This document shows, in pieces, positions 24,525-32,022 of a DNA stretch of 39,267 bases. The stretch spans positions 1 through 39,267 of the forward strand of contig JAEZVO010000086.1 in assembly GCA_023443125.1 (NCBI GenBank). The letters are read 5' to 3'. The stretch is from Actinomycetes bacterium. GTDB lineage: Bacteria; Actinomycetota; Actinomycetes; Propionibacteriales; Propionibacteriaceae. The translations under genes and the position numbers were made by a program. The notes beneath the pieces were generated by a model. It saw only the letters and a list, made by a program, of their open reading frames with translations. It did not search any database and was not told the origin of the DNA. The stretch's first letter is position 1, and the number at the start of each line of letters is the position of its first letter.

Positions 24525-25205
24525 GTGTCCGACGATCTGTTTGACGACGAGTACGACCCGCTCGCCCCACCGCCTAGCGGGGAGGCCGACGTGCCGTTGG
24601 AAGAGGAGCTTGGCACTGGCGGTTTCGCTGGTGGCGGCGTCGTCAAACTGTGGTTCGAACAGGGGCGGTTGAAGACGGTTCGAGTCTCCCCAACCTGGTT
24701 CGACAAGCTGGAGCCGGGGCAAACACTGGCGCAGGCCTTCGAAGAGGCGTTCTTGCTGTCCTCGGCGGCACTCGTCGAGGAAGAAGACGCGGCACTCGAC
24801 ACGTCGGAGCTCATGCTCAACCTTCCTCCGCTGAGTGCTGCCGCCGTCGACGCATACGCTGCCATGCTGCATGACCACTCTGTGGCGTGGCAACGCGCCA
24901 TCGACGAGGCCGATGATCTCCCGTCGAACCCGCCCGAGGCGATGGGAGAGCACACCGGGGCGGTGGTGATGCTAAACCGCGCAGGGCATCCTGCGCGAGT
25001 GATGTTCGACGAAGAATGGCTCGACGAGGCGCAGGTCGGATCGATCTGCAGCGCCGTGTACGGAGCCACGTTGAAGGCCTACCAGGCGTTCGTCCCCACC
25101 ACAGACCACAAACAACGAGAACTCGACCGCTTCCGCCTCGAACACGAGGTGCTGATGGCGGGGTTCCGACGGCTACTCAGCCCACGACGTGAGGAGCAAG
25201 CGTGA
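24525..25205 (+). CDS. Cassette 2, gene A: tandem YbaB-like protein
   Basis: Paralogue of the first A gene, 226 residues. It shares the acidic start (SDDLFDDEYDPLAP), a first YbaB-like half (about 39-84, VVKLWFEQGRLKTVRVSPTW) and a second (about 146-189, VVMLNRAGHPARVMFDEEW, then DEAQVGSICSAVYGATLKAY), and the C-terminal EHEVLMAGFRRLLSPRR. The linker is shorter than in copy 1. GTG 24525 is the counterpart of 21407. Its stop overlaps gene B's GTG by GTGA, with GAGGAG five bases before, so the two are co-translated. Confidence 0.65.
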   Translation: MSDDLFDDEYDPLAPPPSGEADVPLEEELGTGGFAGGGVVKLWFEQGRLKTVRVSPTWFDKLEPGQTLAQAFEEAFLLSSAALVEEEDAALDTSELMLNLPPLSAAAVDAYAAMLHDHSVAWQRAIDEADDLPSNPPEAMGEHTGAVVMLNRAGHPARVMFDEEWLDEAQVGSICSAVYGATLKAYQAFVPTTDHKQRELDRFRLEHEVLMAGFRRLLSPRREEQA

Positions 25206-26026
25206 GTGAACTGAACGATATCTGGAGGGAGCTCGCCCGGCGCGCGTCGGAGTCGAAGTTCAGCGGCGTCGCAGCAGAAAGCGACGACCTGCTCGGCTCC
25301 GCAGAGCTGCGCGAGGGCATGCTGAGCCCCAACGCGGGGGGCGGGCCGAACGCGATGGGAGGCGGCCCCGGCATGATGCCCCCGATGATGATGGGTGGCA
25401 TGGGCGGCCGCGGCGGCGGGAACGGTTCCGGCGGCAGCGGCGGCCTTGGCGGTCCGACGGGCCCCGCTCCGGCTGGCGGAGCGCCGTCGAACTACGCGCC
25501 CCGACAAGCGGGAACGCTCACGTCGGCGAAAGAGATCAAGCCCGAGAACGCCGGCGATGCGATGCCTGGTGGCGGTGCGCCTGCCGGCGGGATACCGGCT
25601 GGTGGTCCCATGGCTGCCGGCGGTGACGCCATGCCTGAAGGCGGGGAAGACGTCGCAGATGAGGCGACTGAGCAGACCGGGCCCGGAGACACATTCGTGC
25701 CCCACGCCCCCACGGGGGAAGGCGACGAGGTTAACCACGACGGTTTCACCGTCGAGCAGGGAACGATGTCGGAAGTGGCTGAGCTGTGGTCGCAGATGGC
25801 GGACGCCTACGGGCACGCGTCGTCGCGCATGCCGGCACCCGTGAGCCTCGGGTTCGCGGAGAAGGCCAAGGTATCCACCGACGGTCTCGCCTCGGCCGCT
25901 GAACGATGGGGGCACGAGGCCGCACAGGAATTCCTCACCATCAGCCACTCGATGGTGAGCTCGGTGCGCGCCTACGAGGAATCCGAGGACGTGGCCGTCA
26001 TCGCGGCCGGGAAGCAGGAAGACTGA
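25202..26026 (+). CDS. Cassette 2, gene B: EspC-like T7SS substrate candidate
   Basis: 274 residues, shorter than its paralogue because the Gly-Asp-Pro repeats are absent. It keeps the N-terminal RRASESKFSGVAAESDDL, ELREGMLSPNA and GPGMMPPMMMGG blocks, a Gly/Ala/Pro region and the C-terminal helical domain (FTVEQGTMSEVAELWSQMA) ending Y258-EES-E262, again YxxxE. That both copies keep the motif while the linker changed suggests the motif matters. Gene C follows one base after the stop. Confidence 0.65.
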   Translation: MSELNDIWRELARRASESKFSGVAAESDDLLGSAELREGMLSPNAGGGPNAMGGGPGMMPPMMMGGMGGRGGGNGSGGSGGLGGPTGPAPAGGAPSNYAPRQAGTLTSAKEIKPENAGDAMPGGGAPAGGIPAGGPMAAGGDAMPEGGEDVADEATEQTGPGDTFVPHAPTGEGDEVNHDGFTVEQGTMSEVAELWSQMADAYGHASSRMPAPVSLGFAEKAKVSTDGLASAAERWGHEAAQEFLTISHSMVSSVRAYEESEDVAVIAAGKQED

Positions 26027-26027
26027 C

Positions 26028-27218
26028 ATGACTGCAGTGCAACTCTCCGGAGCCGTCGCGACGCGGACCGGCGTGGGATGCCCGACGGCAGGCGTCCCTG
26101 ACGCTGCCGAGCAGGCAGAAACCGAGACTATGCAGCAGGCCGTGGAGCAGTACGCCGAGGGGCTCGACGAGACGCTCGACGGCTATATGCAGCGGCTCAG
26201 CGTTGGCGACGAGTCGCTGCACACCCGCGAGTACCGGCAGATGATGAACGTCGTCGAGCAGCTCGAAGCAGCGCTTGAAGAAGCTGTGGCAGCCGATCAC
26301 CGCGACTTCGACGAGCTCTTTGCGGTGTTGCAGTCGTTGATGGGTGGCATGCGTTCGTTCCTGCCCGAGCAACGACTCTTCACGCAACTCTCCGACGATG
26401 TCGTGCAGCGCGCCCGAGCCACGCTGACCGAGGTGCGCCGTCGCATCGAAGAAGACGTCACCATCCACATGAACGTGCCGGAGGAAGTGGCGGAGACGGC
26501 GCAGGTGTGGTCCGAAACCGCCGACGCGGTGGAACAGATCGCACCCACGCTGCCCAAGCTCACCCGCGTGAACGGGTGGAGCGGCCCCGCAGCCATGACC
26601 TACCGCGAGATGGCCGACGTGCAGGTGGCGGCAAACGAGGAGTTCCAGCACCTGCCGCGTGCCATGGCCGATGCGTACGACGTGATCAGCACACTGAACC
26701 GGGCGGTGCTCATCGCCGTGCACGATGTGCTGCGCACCACGCTGCAGCAGGCCACCTCCACGCAGCCGGGCTTCCCCGGGCAGCTGTTCCGCCGGGTGCA
26801 GCAGTTCGAGCGCGCCATCGAACGCTGCAACACCGAGTCGCTGCCCGAGGCGCTCGATATCTCCGGCGAGGGCACCGACCACATCGCCGGTTTCGTCGAC
26901 GAGGTCCGTGCCGCCCCGGCTGTGCTTGGGGAGCAGTGGCCGTCGGGGACGAGCAAGTCTGGCCTGAAGCCTGGCGATACGGCGAGGAAGCTCGTCGGTT
27001 GGTTGTCCTCCGACGTGGCGCCAGCCGTCCGTGAAGCCGAGGCGCAGGACGGCGAGGCTTCCCAGTCGGATGCTGTCGACACCGACGCCGACGACACGAG
27101 CGCCGGGCAGCCCAGTCGGGCGGAGTCTGAGGAACTCAGCGCAGATCGTCACGAGATGCTCTCCGACGTGCCCCGCCGCGGAAGGTTCAACACCACCGAG
27201 TACCGCCCTCGCTACTGA
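26028..27218 (+). CDS. Cassette 2, gene C: helical W-x-G protein
   Basis: 396 residues, homologous to gene C of cassette 1 in the centre (W184-S-G within VNGWSGPAAMTYREMADVQV) and in the C-terminal WPSGTS region. It has a longer N-terminal helical section and a hydrophilic tail of about 80 residues (Asp, Ser, Glu rich) ending FNTTEYRPRY. No signal peptide. Function unknown; same T7SS partner hypothesis as for the paralogue. It starts one base after the gene B stop and converges on the GntP gene. Confidence 0.6.
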   Translation: MTAVQLSGAVATRTGVGCPTAGVPDAAEQAETETMQQAVEQYAEGLDETLDGYMQRLSVGDESLHTREYRQMMNVVEQLEAALEEAVAADHRDFDELFAVLQSLMGGMRSFLPEQRLFTQLSDDVVQRARATLTEVRRRIEEDVTIHMNVPEEVAETAQVWSETADAVEQIAPTLPKLTRVNGWSGPAAMTYREMADVQVAANEEFQHLPRAMADAYDVISTLNRAVLIAVHDVLRTTLQQATSTQPGFPGQLFRRVQQFERAIERCNTESLPEALDISGEGTDHIAGFVDEVRAAPAVLGEQWPSGTSKSGLKPGDTARKLVGWLSSDVAPAVREAEAQDGEASQSDAVDTDADDTSAGQPSRAESEELSADRHEMLSDVPRRGRFNTTEYRPRY

Positions 27219-27253
27219 TTCCGCTTGCGCCCCCGCCGAGGGCTACGCGGTAG

Positions 27254-27345
27254 AAACTGCAAAACTCGCCAACAGTCGCGTCGCTCTTCGCTCAATCACG
27301 CATGAGGCGTGCAGCTGTTGGCGAGTTTTGCAGTTTTCTCCGGGA
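27254..27345. repeat. Stem-loop/direct repeat, copy a
   Basis: Arms 27254-27275 and 27315-27336 pair perfectly (22 bp) around a 39-nt loop that has its own CACGC/GCGTG stem. Bases 27255-27345 match 31913-32003 over 91 bp with one difference, in the same orientation. It lies between gene C of cassette 2 and the facing GntP gene. Confidence 0.9.
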
Positions 27346-27352
27346 GACGAGG

Positions 27353-28699
27353 TCAGGAGACCAACGCGAAAGCTCCCCAGGTCAGCAAGAATCCGGTCAG
27401 TCCGAAGACGGTGGACAGTACTGTCCAGGTCTTCAGCCCATCCTTCACGCTGAGGCCCATATATTTCGTGACGATCCAGAACCCGGAGTCGTTGATGTGC
27501 GACAGGCCGAGACCACCGAAACAGATGGCCAGCGTGACCAGTGTCATCTGCAGGTTGGAGTATCCGGCATCTGCGATGGGTTGAGCCAGGAGCCCGGCAG
27601 CGGTCAGGATTGCGACTGTGGCCGAACCTTGCGATGCACGCAGGGCCAGTGAGATGAGGAACCCAGCCAGAATGATGGGCATGTGGATGCTGATGAGTAC
27701 GTCGGAGAATGCCTTCCCGATGCCCGAAGTCACCAGCACATTGGCGAACACTCCACCAGCGCCGGTGACAAAGACGATCACAGCGACGTCCGGCAAGGCC
27801 GAATCGAGAACGCTTCCGCGCTTCTCGAGCGACCAACCCTGCTGATGCCCCACGACGAGATACGCCACGAGCACAGCTGTGAGCAGCGCTAGGGGAGAGG
27901 CCCCCACCATGGATACGAGTCGATGGGCGAAGGTGTCCTTCTCGAGCGTCATCGAGCCGACCGTTCCCACCATGATCTGGATGATGGGCAACAAGATCAA
28001 AGCCACCACTACCCCAGCACTGAGTGGCGTTCGTCCTGTGTCGTCAGTACGAACGGAAGCAGTTGCTGGAGATTCCAGAAGGGTGACTTTCTCGGGGTCC
28101 ACTCGTTTCGAGGCGAAGTAGCCGACGACGACCGTCACCGCTGTGATGGGAAGGCCAATCAGCAGCAGGAGGCCAGGGTCTGCACCCGTGATGCCAGCAG
28201 CTGCCACGGGCCCAGGGTGTGGAGGCAATGCGACGTGCACGGTGAGCATCGCACCGGCAACGGGTAGGCCGATACGCACCGGAGCGATCTTCGCCATGCG
28301 GGCGAAACCAAACACGATAGGCGCGAGGATAATGAATCCAACGTCGAAGAAGACGGGGATTCCCAAAACGAAAGCGGCGGCAGTCACGGCAGCCACAACA
28401 CATTTCGGCCCTAGCACCGCGGAGAAACGCTGGGCCAAAGCATCGGCGCCGCCAGCAGCTTCAATGAGGCGCCCCAACATCGCGCCCAATCCGACGACGA
28501 TCATCACCGACGACAGAGTTTTACCCATGCCGTCTGTCATCGTCGGGATGACGTCTGCGATGGGGATACCCGCCGCGATCGCTGTACCGAACGATATGAG
28601 CAGCATCGCGACGAATGCCGACATCCTGACCCGAATTACGAGGAGCAGCAGTAGCGCAATCGCGCCGATAGCGATGCCGAGTAGAGCAGGAGCAGACAT
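27353..28699 (-). CDS. GntP-family gluconate/sugar-acid:H+ symporter
   Basis: 448 residues with about 12 hydrophobic segments. GntP hallmarks: GMGKTLSSVMIVVGLGAMLG, GIPVFFDVGFIILAPIV (about 115-130), LTVHVALPPHPGPVAAAG (about 155) and GLGLSHINDSGFW near the end. It imports gluconate-like acids. Being the last gene of an operon with an LtnD-like dehydrogenase and an OtnK-like kinase, its natural substrate is more likely a four-carbon sugar acid such as threonate or erythronate. It starts two bases after the dehydrogenase stop. Confidence 0.88.
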   Translation of the reverse strand: MSAPALLGIAIGAIALLLLLVIRVRMSAFVAMLLISFGTAIAAGIPIADVIPTMTDGMGKTLSSVMIVVGLGAMLGRLIEAAGGADALAQRFSAVLGPKCVVAAVTAAAFVLGIPVFFDVGFIILAPIVFGFARMAKIAPVRIGLPVAGAMLTVHVALPPHPGPVAAAGITGADPGLLLLIGLPITAVTVVVGYFASKRVDPEKVTLLESPATASVRTDDTGRTPLSAGVVVALILLPIIQIMVGTVGSMTLEKDTFAHRLVSMVGASPLALLTAVLVAYLVVGHQQGWSLEKRGSVLDSALPDVAVIVFVTGAGGVFANVLVTSGIGKAFSDVLISIHMPIILAGFLISLALRASQGSATVAILTAAGLLAQPIADAGYSNLQMTLVTLAICFGGLGLSHINDSGFWIVTKYMGLSVKDGLKTWTVLSTVFGLTGFLLTWGAFALVS

Positions 28700-28701
28700 G
28701 G

Positions 28702-29583
28702 TTAGCCCCGCTGAGGCTTCACAACATTGATCACGCTGGAATCATCGTCTGCCCCACGGCCCTGGGCGAAGGCTTGCAGGTAGAGCTGCTCGGCCGCCGC
28801 GGCGACGGGAACCGGCATACCGACGGCTTTGGCTGCCGAGGTGACGATCCCCATGTCCTTTACGAAGATGTCGACGCGTGACTTCACCTCGGCAGTCTCA
28901 CCGTCGTACGCCTGAATAGCGCGCGGACCACGATCACCGAGCATGAAGGATGCAGCCGCGCCAGACATGAGCGCTTCGAGCGCCTTATCCTGATCAAGGC
29001 CGAGCTCGCCAGCGAGCGCTAATGCCTCACCAGCAGCGGCAATGTGCACGCCGCACAGAAGCTGGTTGACCGTTTTCATGCATTGACCCTTGCCGGGCGC
29101 CTCTCCCACCCAAACGAGATTGGATGCCATGGCTTCCAGCACGGGCAGGCAGCGTTCGTACACATCGGGGGTAGCTCCCACTGTCACGAGGAGTTCTCCC
29201 TTGCCAGCCCGCAGTGGACCGCCTGAAACCGGCGCATCGGCGAGGCCGATACCGTCGCGGTCGAGCCGGTCAGCGACATGTTCTACAGCCGTAATACCGA
29301 CGGTAGAGGTGAGGATGATTGATGCACCCGGCTTCAGCACAGCGCAGATACCGTCGGCGCCGTAGAGCAGATCCTCGAGTTGGGCTTGGTTGCGCACCGC
29401 GACGAGCACGACGTCGGCGCCGTCAGCTGCTTCGCGGGCGGATGAGCCGCATTCGATGTGGGCCTGCTGTGCCAGCGCTACGCGCGCCTCAGCCACGTCG
29501 AATGCGGTGACGGAGAACGATTGCGAAAGCCAGGTGGCCATGGGGAGTCCCATGGCTCCGAGTCCGAGAACAGCGATGTTCAT
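28702..29583 (-). CDS. ltnD: L-threonate dehydrogenase-like oxidoreductase
   Basis: A 3-hydroxyisobutyrate dehydrogenase-family enzyme, 293 residues: NAD site GLGAMGLPMA (7-16), substrate loop DAPVSGGPLRAGKGEL (about 116-131), catalytic Lys in MKTVNQLLCG (about 168) and the C-terminal KDMGIVTSAAKAVGMPVP. The LtnD group oxidises L-threonate (or a related acid) to 2-oxo-tetronate. The OtnK-like kinase next door supports this role. AAAGGA precedes ATG 29583. Tartronate semialdehyde reductase is an alternative. Confidence 0.8.
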   Translation of the reverse strand: MNIAVLGLGAMGLPMATWLSQSFSVTAFDVAEARVALAQQAHIECGSSAREAADGADVVLVAVRNQAQLEDLLYGADGICAVLKPGASIILTSTVGITAVEHVADRLDRDGIGLADAPVSGGPLRAGKGELLVTVGATPDVYERCLPVLEAMASNLVWVGEAPGKGQCMKTVNQLLCGVHIAAAGEALALAGELGLDQDKALEALMSGAAASFMLGDRGPRAIQAYDGETAEVKSRVDIFVKDMGIVTSAAKAVGMPVPVAAAAEQLYLQAFAQGRGADDDSSVINVVKPQRG

Positions 29584-29606
29584 GGTTGGTTCCTTTCGGG
29601 TGTTGC

Positions 29607-31040
29607 TTATGCTTCAGAAAGTTTGTCGTCGACGTCCGCGAGTGACTCAACACCGCCCACGTTGCCGGCGAAGACGACATAGGGGATCCCAGCGGCTGGT
29701 CCATCTTGGCCGGACCACAGTGAGACGATGCCGGGCAGCATGGGACCGACCACCTGTGCGCGTCGGAATCCCAGCCCGTGAGTGGCGACATCTGATGAGG
29801 TGATGCCACCCTTGGCGATCACGAACCGTGGCGCGAGTTCCGCAAGGATGCGTTGCACCACTTCTACGACCGCGGCTGATACTCGTCGGGAGATATCGAG
29901 GGATTGGTCGCCGTCTACGCCCGTCACAAGAGTTCGCGACGTGCGCACCACGACATTCTCTTGCCGCAATTGGTTGACAGCATCGGATGCTAACGACGCG
30001 ACGTGAGCGTCTCGCTGGTGCGGGTCGATGACCTTCTGCACATCGAGTTCCAGTTCCACGGGATGATTGCGTTCACGCAGGTGGTCCAGCTGGCGTGTGG
30101 TGAGGTCGACGTGGCTGCCCACCACGATGAGCCCACCGGCTGCCACATCCCGCTCGCCACGCGATGCGCGTACTTCGTCGAGGGCGACTGGGGAGGGGAC
30201 GGCCTGCCCGATGCGGCCACGAACAAACGGTGGGCCGACGCGGTACACGAAGCAAGAACCAGCGCTCTCAGCCTCGATGAGCGCGAGCGCCAGCAGTCGC
30301 AGGTCGGTCTCTTCCACGATGTCGACGACGATCGGCTGCCTATGCTCGGCCTTGCGCAGGATCGCCACGACATCTTTGTGGTTGGTACGGAGCGTCGTCA
30401 GATCCACTAGGAGCACATCATCTGAGGCGACTTGCCCGCCTGTCTTTTCCTGCACCCAGTCGGGGAGAGAAGAAGCGGAGTAGGAGAACGTGGCATCTTG
30501 TGCAAACTGAGTTTCTCCGACCGGAAGATACCCCTCTTCGGGCGACCCTGCATAGTGGACGCCATCGATGGTGATACGCCCAGCGTCTCCGAACGCAGGG
30601 ACGATGACGATGCCGTCTACGCGTCTGCCTGCGTGTTCCAACTCATCGGAGATGGTGGCGGGTTCGAGGGGGAAGTGCCCGCGCAGAGTGGAGTCTGAGC
30701 GCGAAATGAACGCGATGGGAATATCGTCGCCAGCAGCCTGAGTGGCGGCAGCCACCACTTCCCTGTTGACGCGTTCGGCATCTGACGGGCTGAGCGAGCG
30801 AGAGTTGGTCATCACGTAGACGGCAGGTTTCCCTGTGGCGAAAGCCCACCGAAAATCTTCCACCTCCCAATGGGTGAGCACAGGCAAGCCGGCTACTGAC
30901 TGGGTTCCCGTGGGGTCGTCGTCGAGCACGACGTAGACGGTGGTGTCATCGGCCTGCAAGCGGGCTTGCATGACGTCATTCGCGGACATATCTACCGGAC
31001 CGGGTTTCCCGGCCACGAGCTCGGCAAGGGTCAAAGCCAT
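29607..31040 (-). CDS. otnK: Four-carbon acid sugar kinase (OtnK/DUF1537)
   Basis: 477 residues. Family motifs: VVLDDDPTGTQSVAGLPVL (38-56), FISRSDSTLRGHFPLE, VPAFGDAGRITIDGVHY, and the C-terminal nucleotide part KGGITSSDVATHGLGFRRA and PYVVFAGNVGG. OtnK phosphorylates 3-oxo-tetronate on the 4-hydroxyl, the step before aldol cleavage. It is first in the operon, preceded by a good promoter and an operator-like palindrome. ATG 31040 has AAGGAG five bases upstream; GTG 31046 would be too close. Confidence 0.85.
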   Translation of the reverse strand: MALTLAELVAGKPGPVDMSANDVMQARLQADDTTVYVVLDDDPTGTQSVAGLPVLTHWEVEDFRWAFATGKPAVYVMTNSRSLSPSDAERVNREVVAAATQAAGDDIPIAFISRSDSTLRGHFPLEPATISDELEHAGRRVDGIVIVPAFGDAGRITIDGVHYAGSPEEGYLPVGETQFAQDATFSYSASSLPDWVQEKTGGQVASDDVLLVDLTTLRTNHKDVVAILRKAEHRQPIVVDIVEETDLRLLALALIEAESAGSCFVYRVGPPFVRGRIGQAVPSPVALDEVRASRGERDVAAGGLIVVGSHVDLTTRQLDHLRERNHPVELELDVQKVIDPHQRDAHVASLASDAVNQLRQENVVVRTSRTLVTGVDGDQSLDISRRVSAAVVEVVQRILAELAPRFVIAKGGITSSDVATHGLGFRRAQVVGPMLPGIVSLWSGQDGPAAGIPYVVFAGNVGGVESLADVDDKLSEA

Positions 31041-31059
31041 TATCACTCCTTTGTGGTCA

Positions 31060-31072
31060 GACCTCAGAGGTC
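31060..31072. promoter_or_regulatory. Operator candidate for FadR-type regulator
   Basis: GACCTC-A-GAGGTC is a perfect palindrome between the -10 hexamer (31082-31087) and the otnK ribosome site, in a position to block transcription. The adjacent FadR-type regulator is the obvious ligand-responsive binder; GntR/FadR sites often contain GGTC or TGGT half sites. Confidence 0.5.
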
Positions 31073-31081
31073 CTGAGAACC

Positions 31082-31110
31082 AAGATAGCTGTTTGTGCTC
31101 TTCTGCGCAA
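31082..31110 (-). promoter_or_regulatory. Sigma-70-type promoter of otnK operon
   Basis: On the minus strand TTGCGC (31105-31110), a 17-bp spacer and TATCTT (31082-31087) form a good -35/-10 pair, upstream of the operator palindrome and otnK. Confidence 0.6.
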
Positions 31111-31159
31111 GAGAATCTCGAGAATTCGAAGGTCGTGCTGCGTCTAGAGGTTGCCTCGA

Positions 31160-31861
31160 TCAGTCCTGATCTGCAAAGCGAGCCAGGTCCTCAGCCGTTT
31201 GAGTCATATGGGCTCGCATAGCCTCCTTGGCGCGGGTGGCATCGCCGTCGGAAATGGCTGTCAGGATAGCTCGGTGGTGTGTTCGAGCGCGCTCGCGCAC
31301 GTCGCTTTGCTCCGACGTGATGCGCCGAGAACGACGAGCGGCATGATCAAGTGCTGACATCACCGGTGCGAGTAGGGGATTTCCAGAAGCGACGAGGATC
31401 TGGCGGTGGAAATCAAGGTCTCTCTGCACGATGGTGTCGATGTCCCCTGCCCGCGCTGCGTCGTCGTAGTCATCAAGGAAACGCGCCAATCGATCGAGAT
31501 CTTCGTCACTGCGGTGGACTGCTGCCAGCCCAGCGGCGCCTACTTCGATCATCCGACGTAGCTGTGTGAGTTGCTCGCCGAGCTGGCGTGGTGGGGTGGT
31601 GCGGGCAAGGACATCGATGATAGTTGGTAGATCTGTCCACGATGCCATCTCAGCTACGTAGGTGCCCCTACCGTGCACGACACGCAGCACTCCTCGCTCC
31701 CCGAGCGCGCGGACCGCCTCTCGCATCGTGGGTCGAGACACTCTGAGGATCGCTGCCAATTCTGTTTCAGGAGGGAGCGCGCTTCCCGGAGCCCAGGTGC
31801 CGTCGACAATTCGGTCGAGGATAGCGTCCACGGCTTCGTCGGCTAACCGTGCTCTGGCCAT
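31160..31861 (-). CDS. FadR-type GntR-family regulator
   Basis: 233 residues. The N-terminal winged helix has GSALPPETELAAILRVSRPT then MREAVRALGERGV and a glycine-rich wing HGRGTYVAE. The C-terminal helical FCD domain contains DLDFHRQILVASGNPLL and HHRAILTAISDGD, with His residues likely to bind a metal and acid ligand. It is expected to repress otnK-ltnD-gntP and respond to a sugar acid. ATG 31861 follows GGGAGG. It is co-directional with the operon; its own -10 (TACAAT, 31886-31891) is separate. Confidence 0.85.
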   Translation of the reverse strand: MARARLADEAVDAILDRIVDGTWAPGSALPPETELAAILRVSRPTMREAVRALGERGVLRVVHGRGTYVAEMASWTDLPTIIDVLARTTPPRQLGEQLTQLRRMIEVGAAGLAAVHRSDEDLDRLARFLDDYDDAARAGDIDTIVQRDLDFHRQILVASGNPLLAPVMSALDHAARRSRRITSEQSDVRERARTHHRAILTAISDGDATRAKEAMRAHMTQTAEDLARFADQD

Positions 31862-31885
31862 CTGCACCTCCCAGTTCGGTAGCTG

Positions 31886-31891
31886 ATTGTA
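31886..31891 (-). promoter_or_regulatory. -10 hexamer of the regulator gene
   Basis: TACAAT on the minus strand about 25 bases upstream of ATG 31861. A TTCGAT 17 bases further up is a weak -35. Confidence 0.35.
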
Positions 31892-31912
31892 GGACAGAGG
31901 CAGACGCAATCG

Positions 31913-32003
31913 AACTGCAAAACTCGCCAACAGTCGCGTCGCTCCTCGCTCAATCACGCATGAGGCGTGCAGCTGTTGGCGAGTTTTGCAGTTTTCTCCG
32001 GGA
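31913..32003. repeat. Stem-loop/direct repeat, copy b
   Basis: Stem arms 31913-31933 and 31973-31993 (21 bp), 39-nt loop. Differs from copy a at one base in 91. It lies between the FadR-type gene and the murJ stop. Confidence 0.9.
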
Positions 32004-32022
32004 ACCCGAGAAGCCGAGGGCG

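Noticed and set aside
27255..32003. Composite transposon
   Set aside because: Flanking repeats are direct and no transposase lies inside or beside them, so I describe it only as a repeat-bracketed module.
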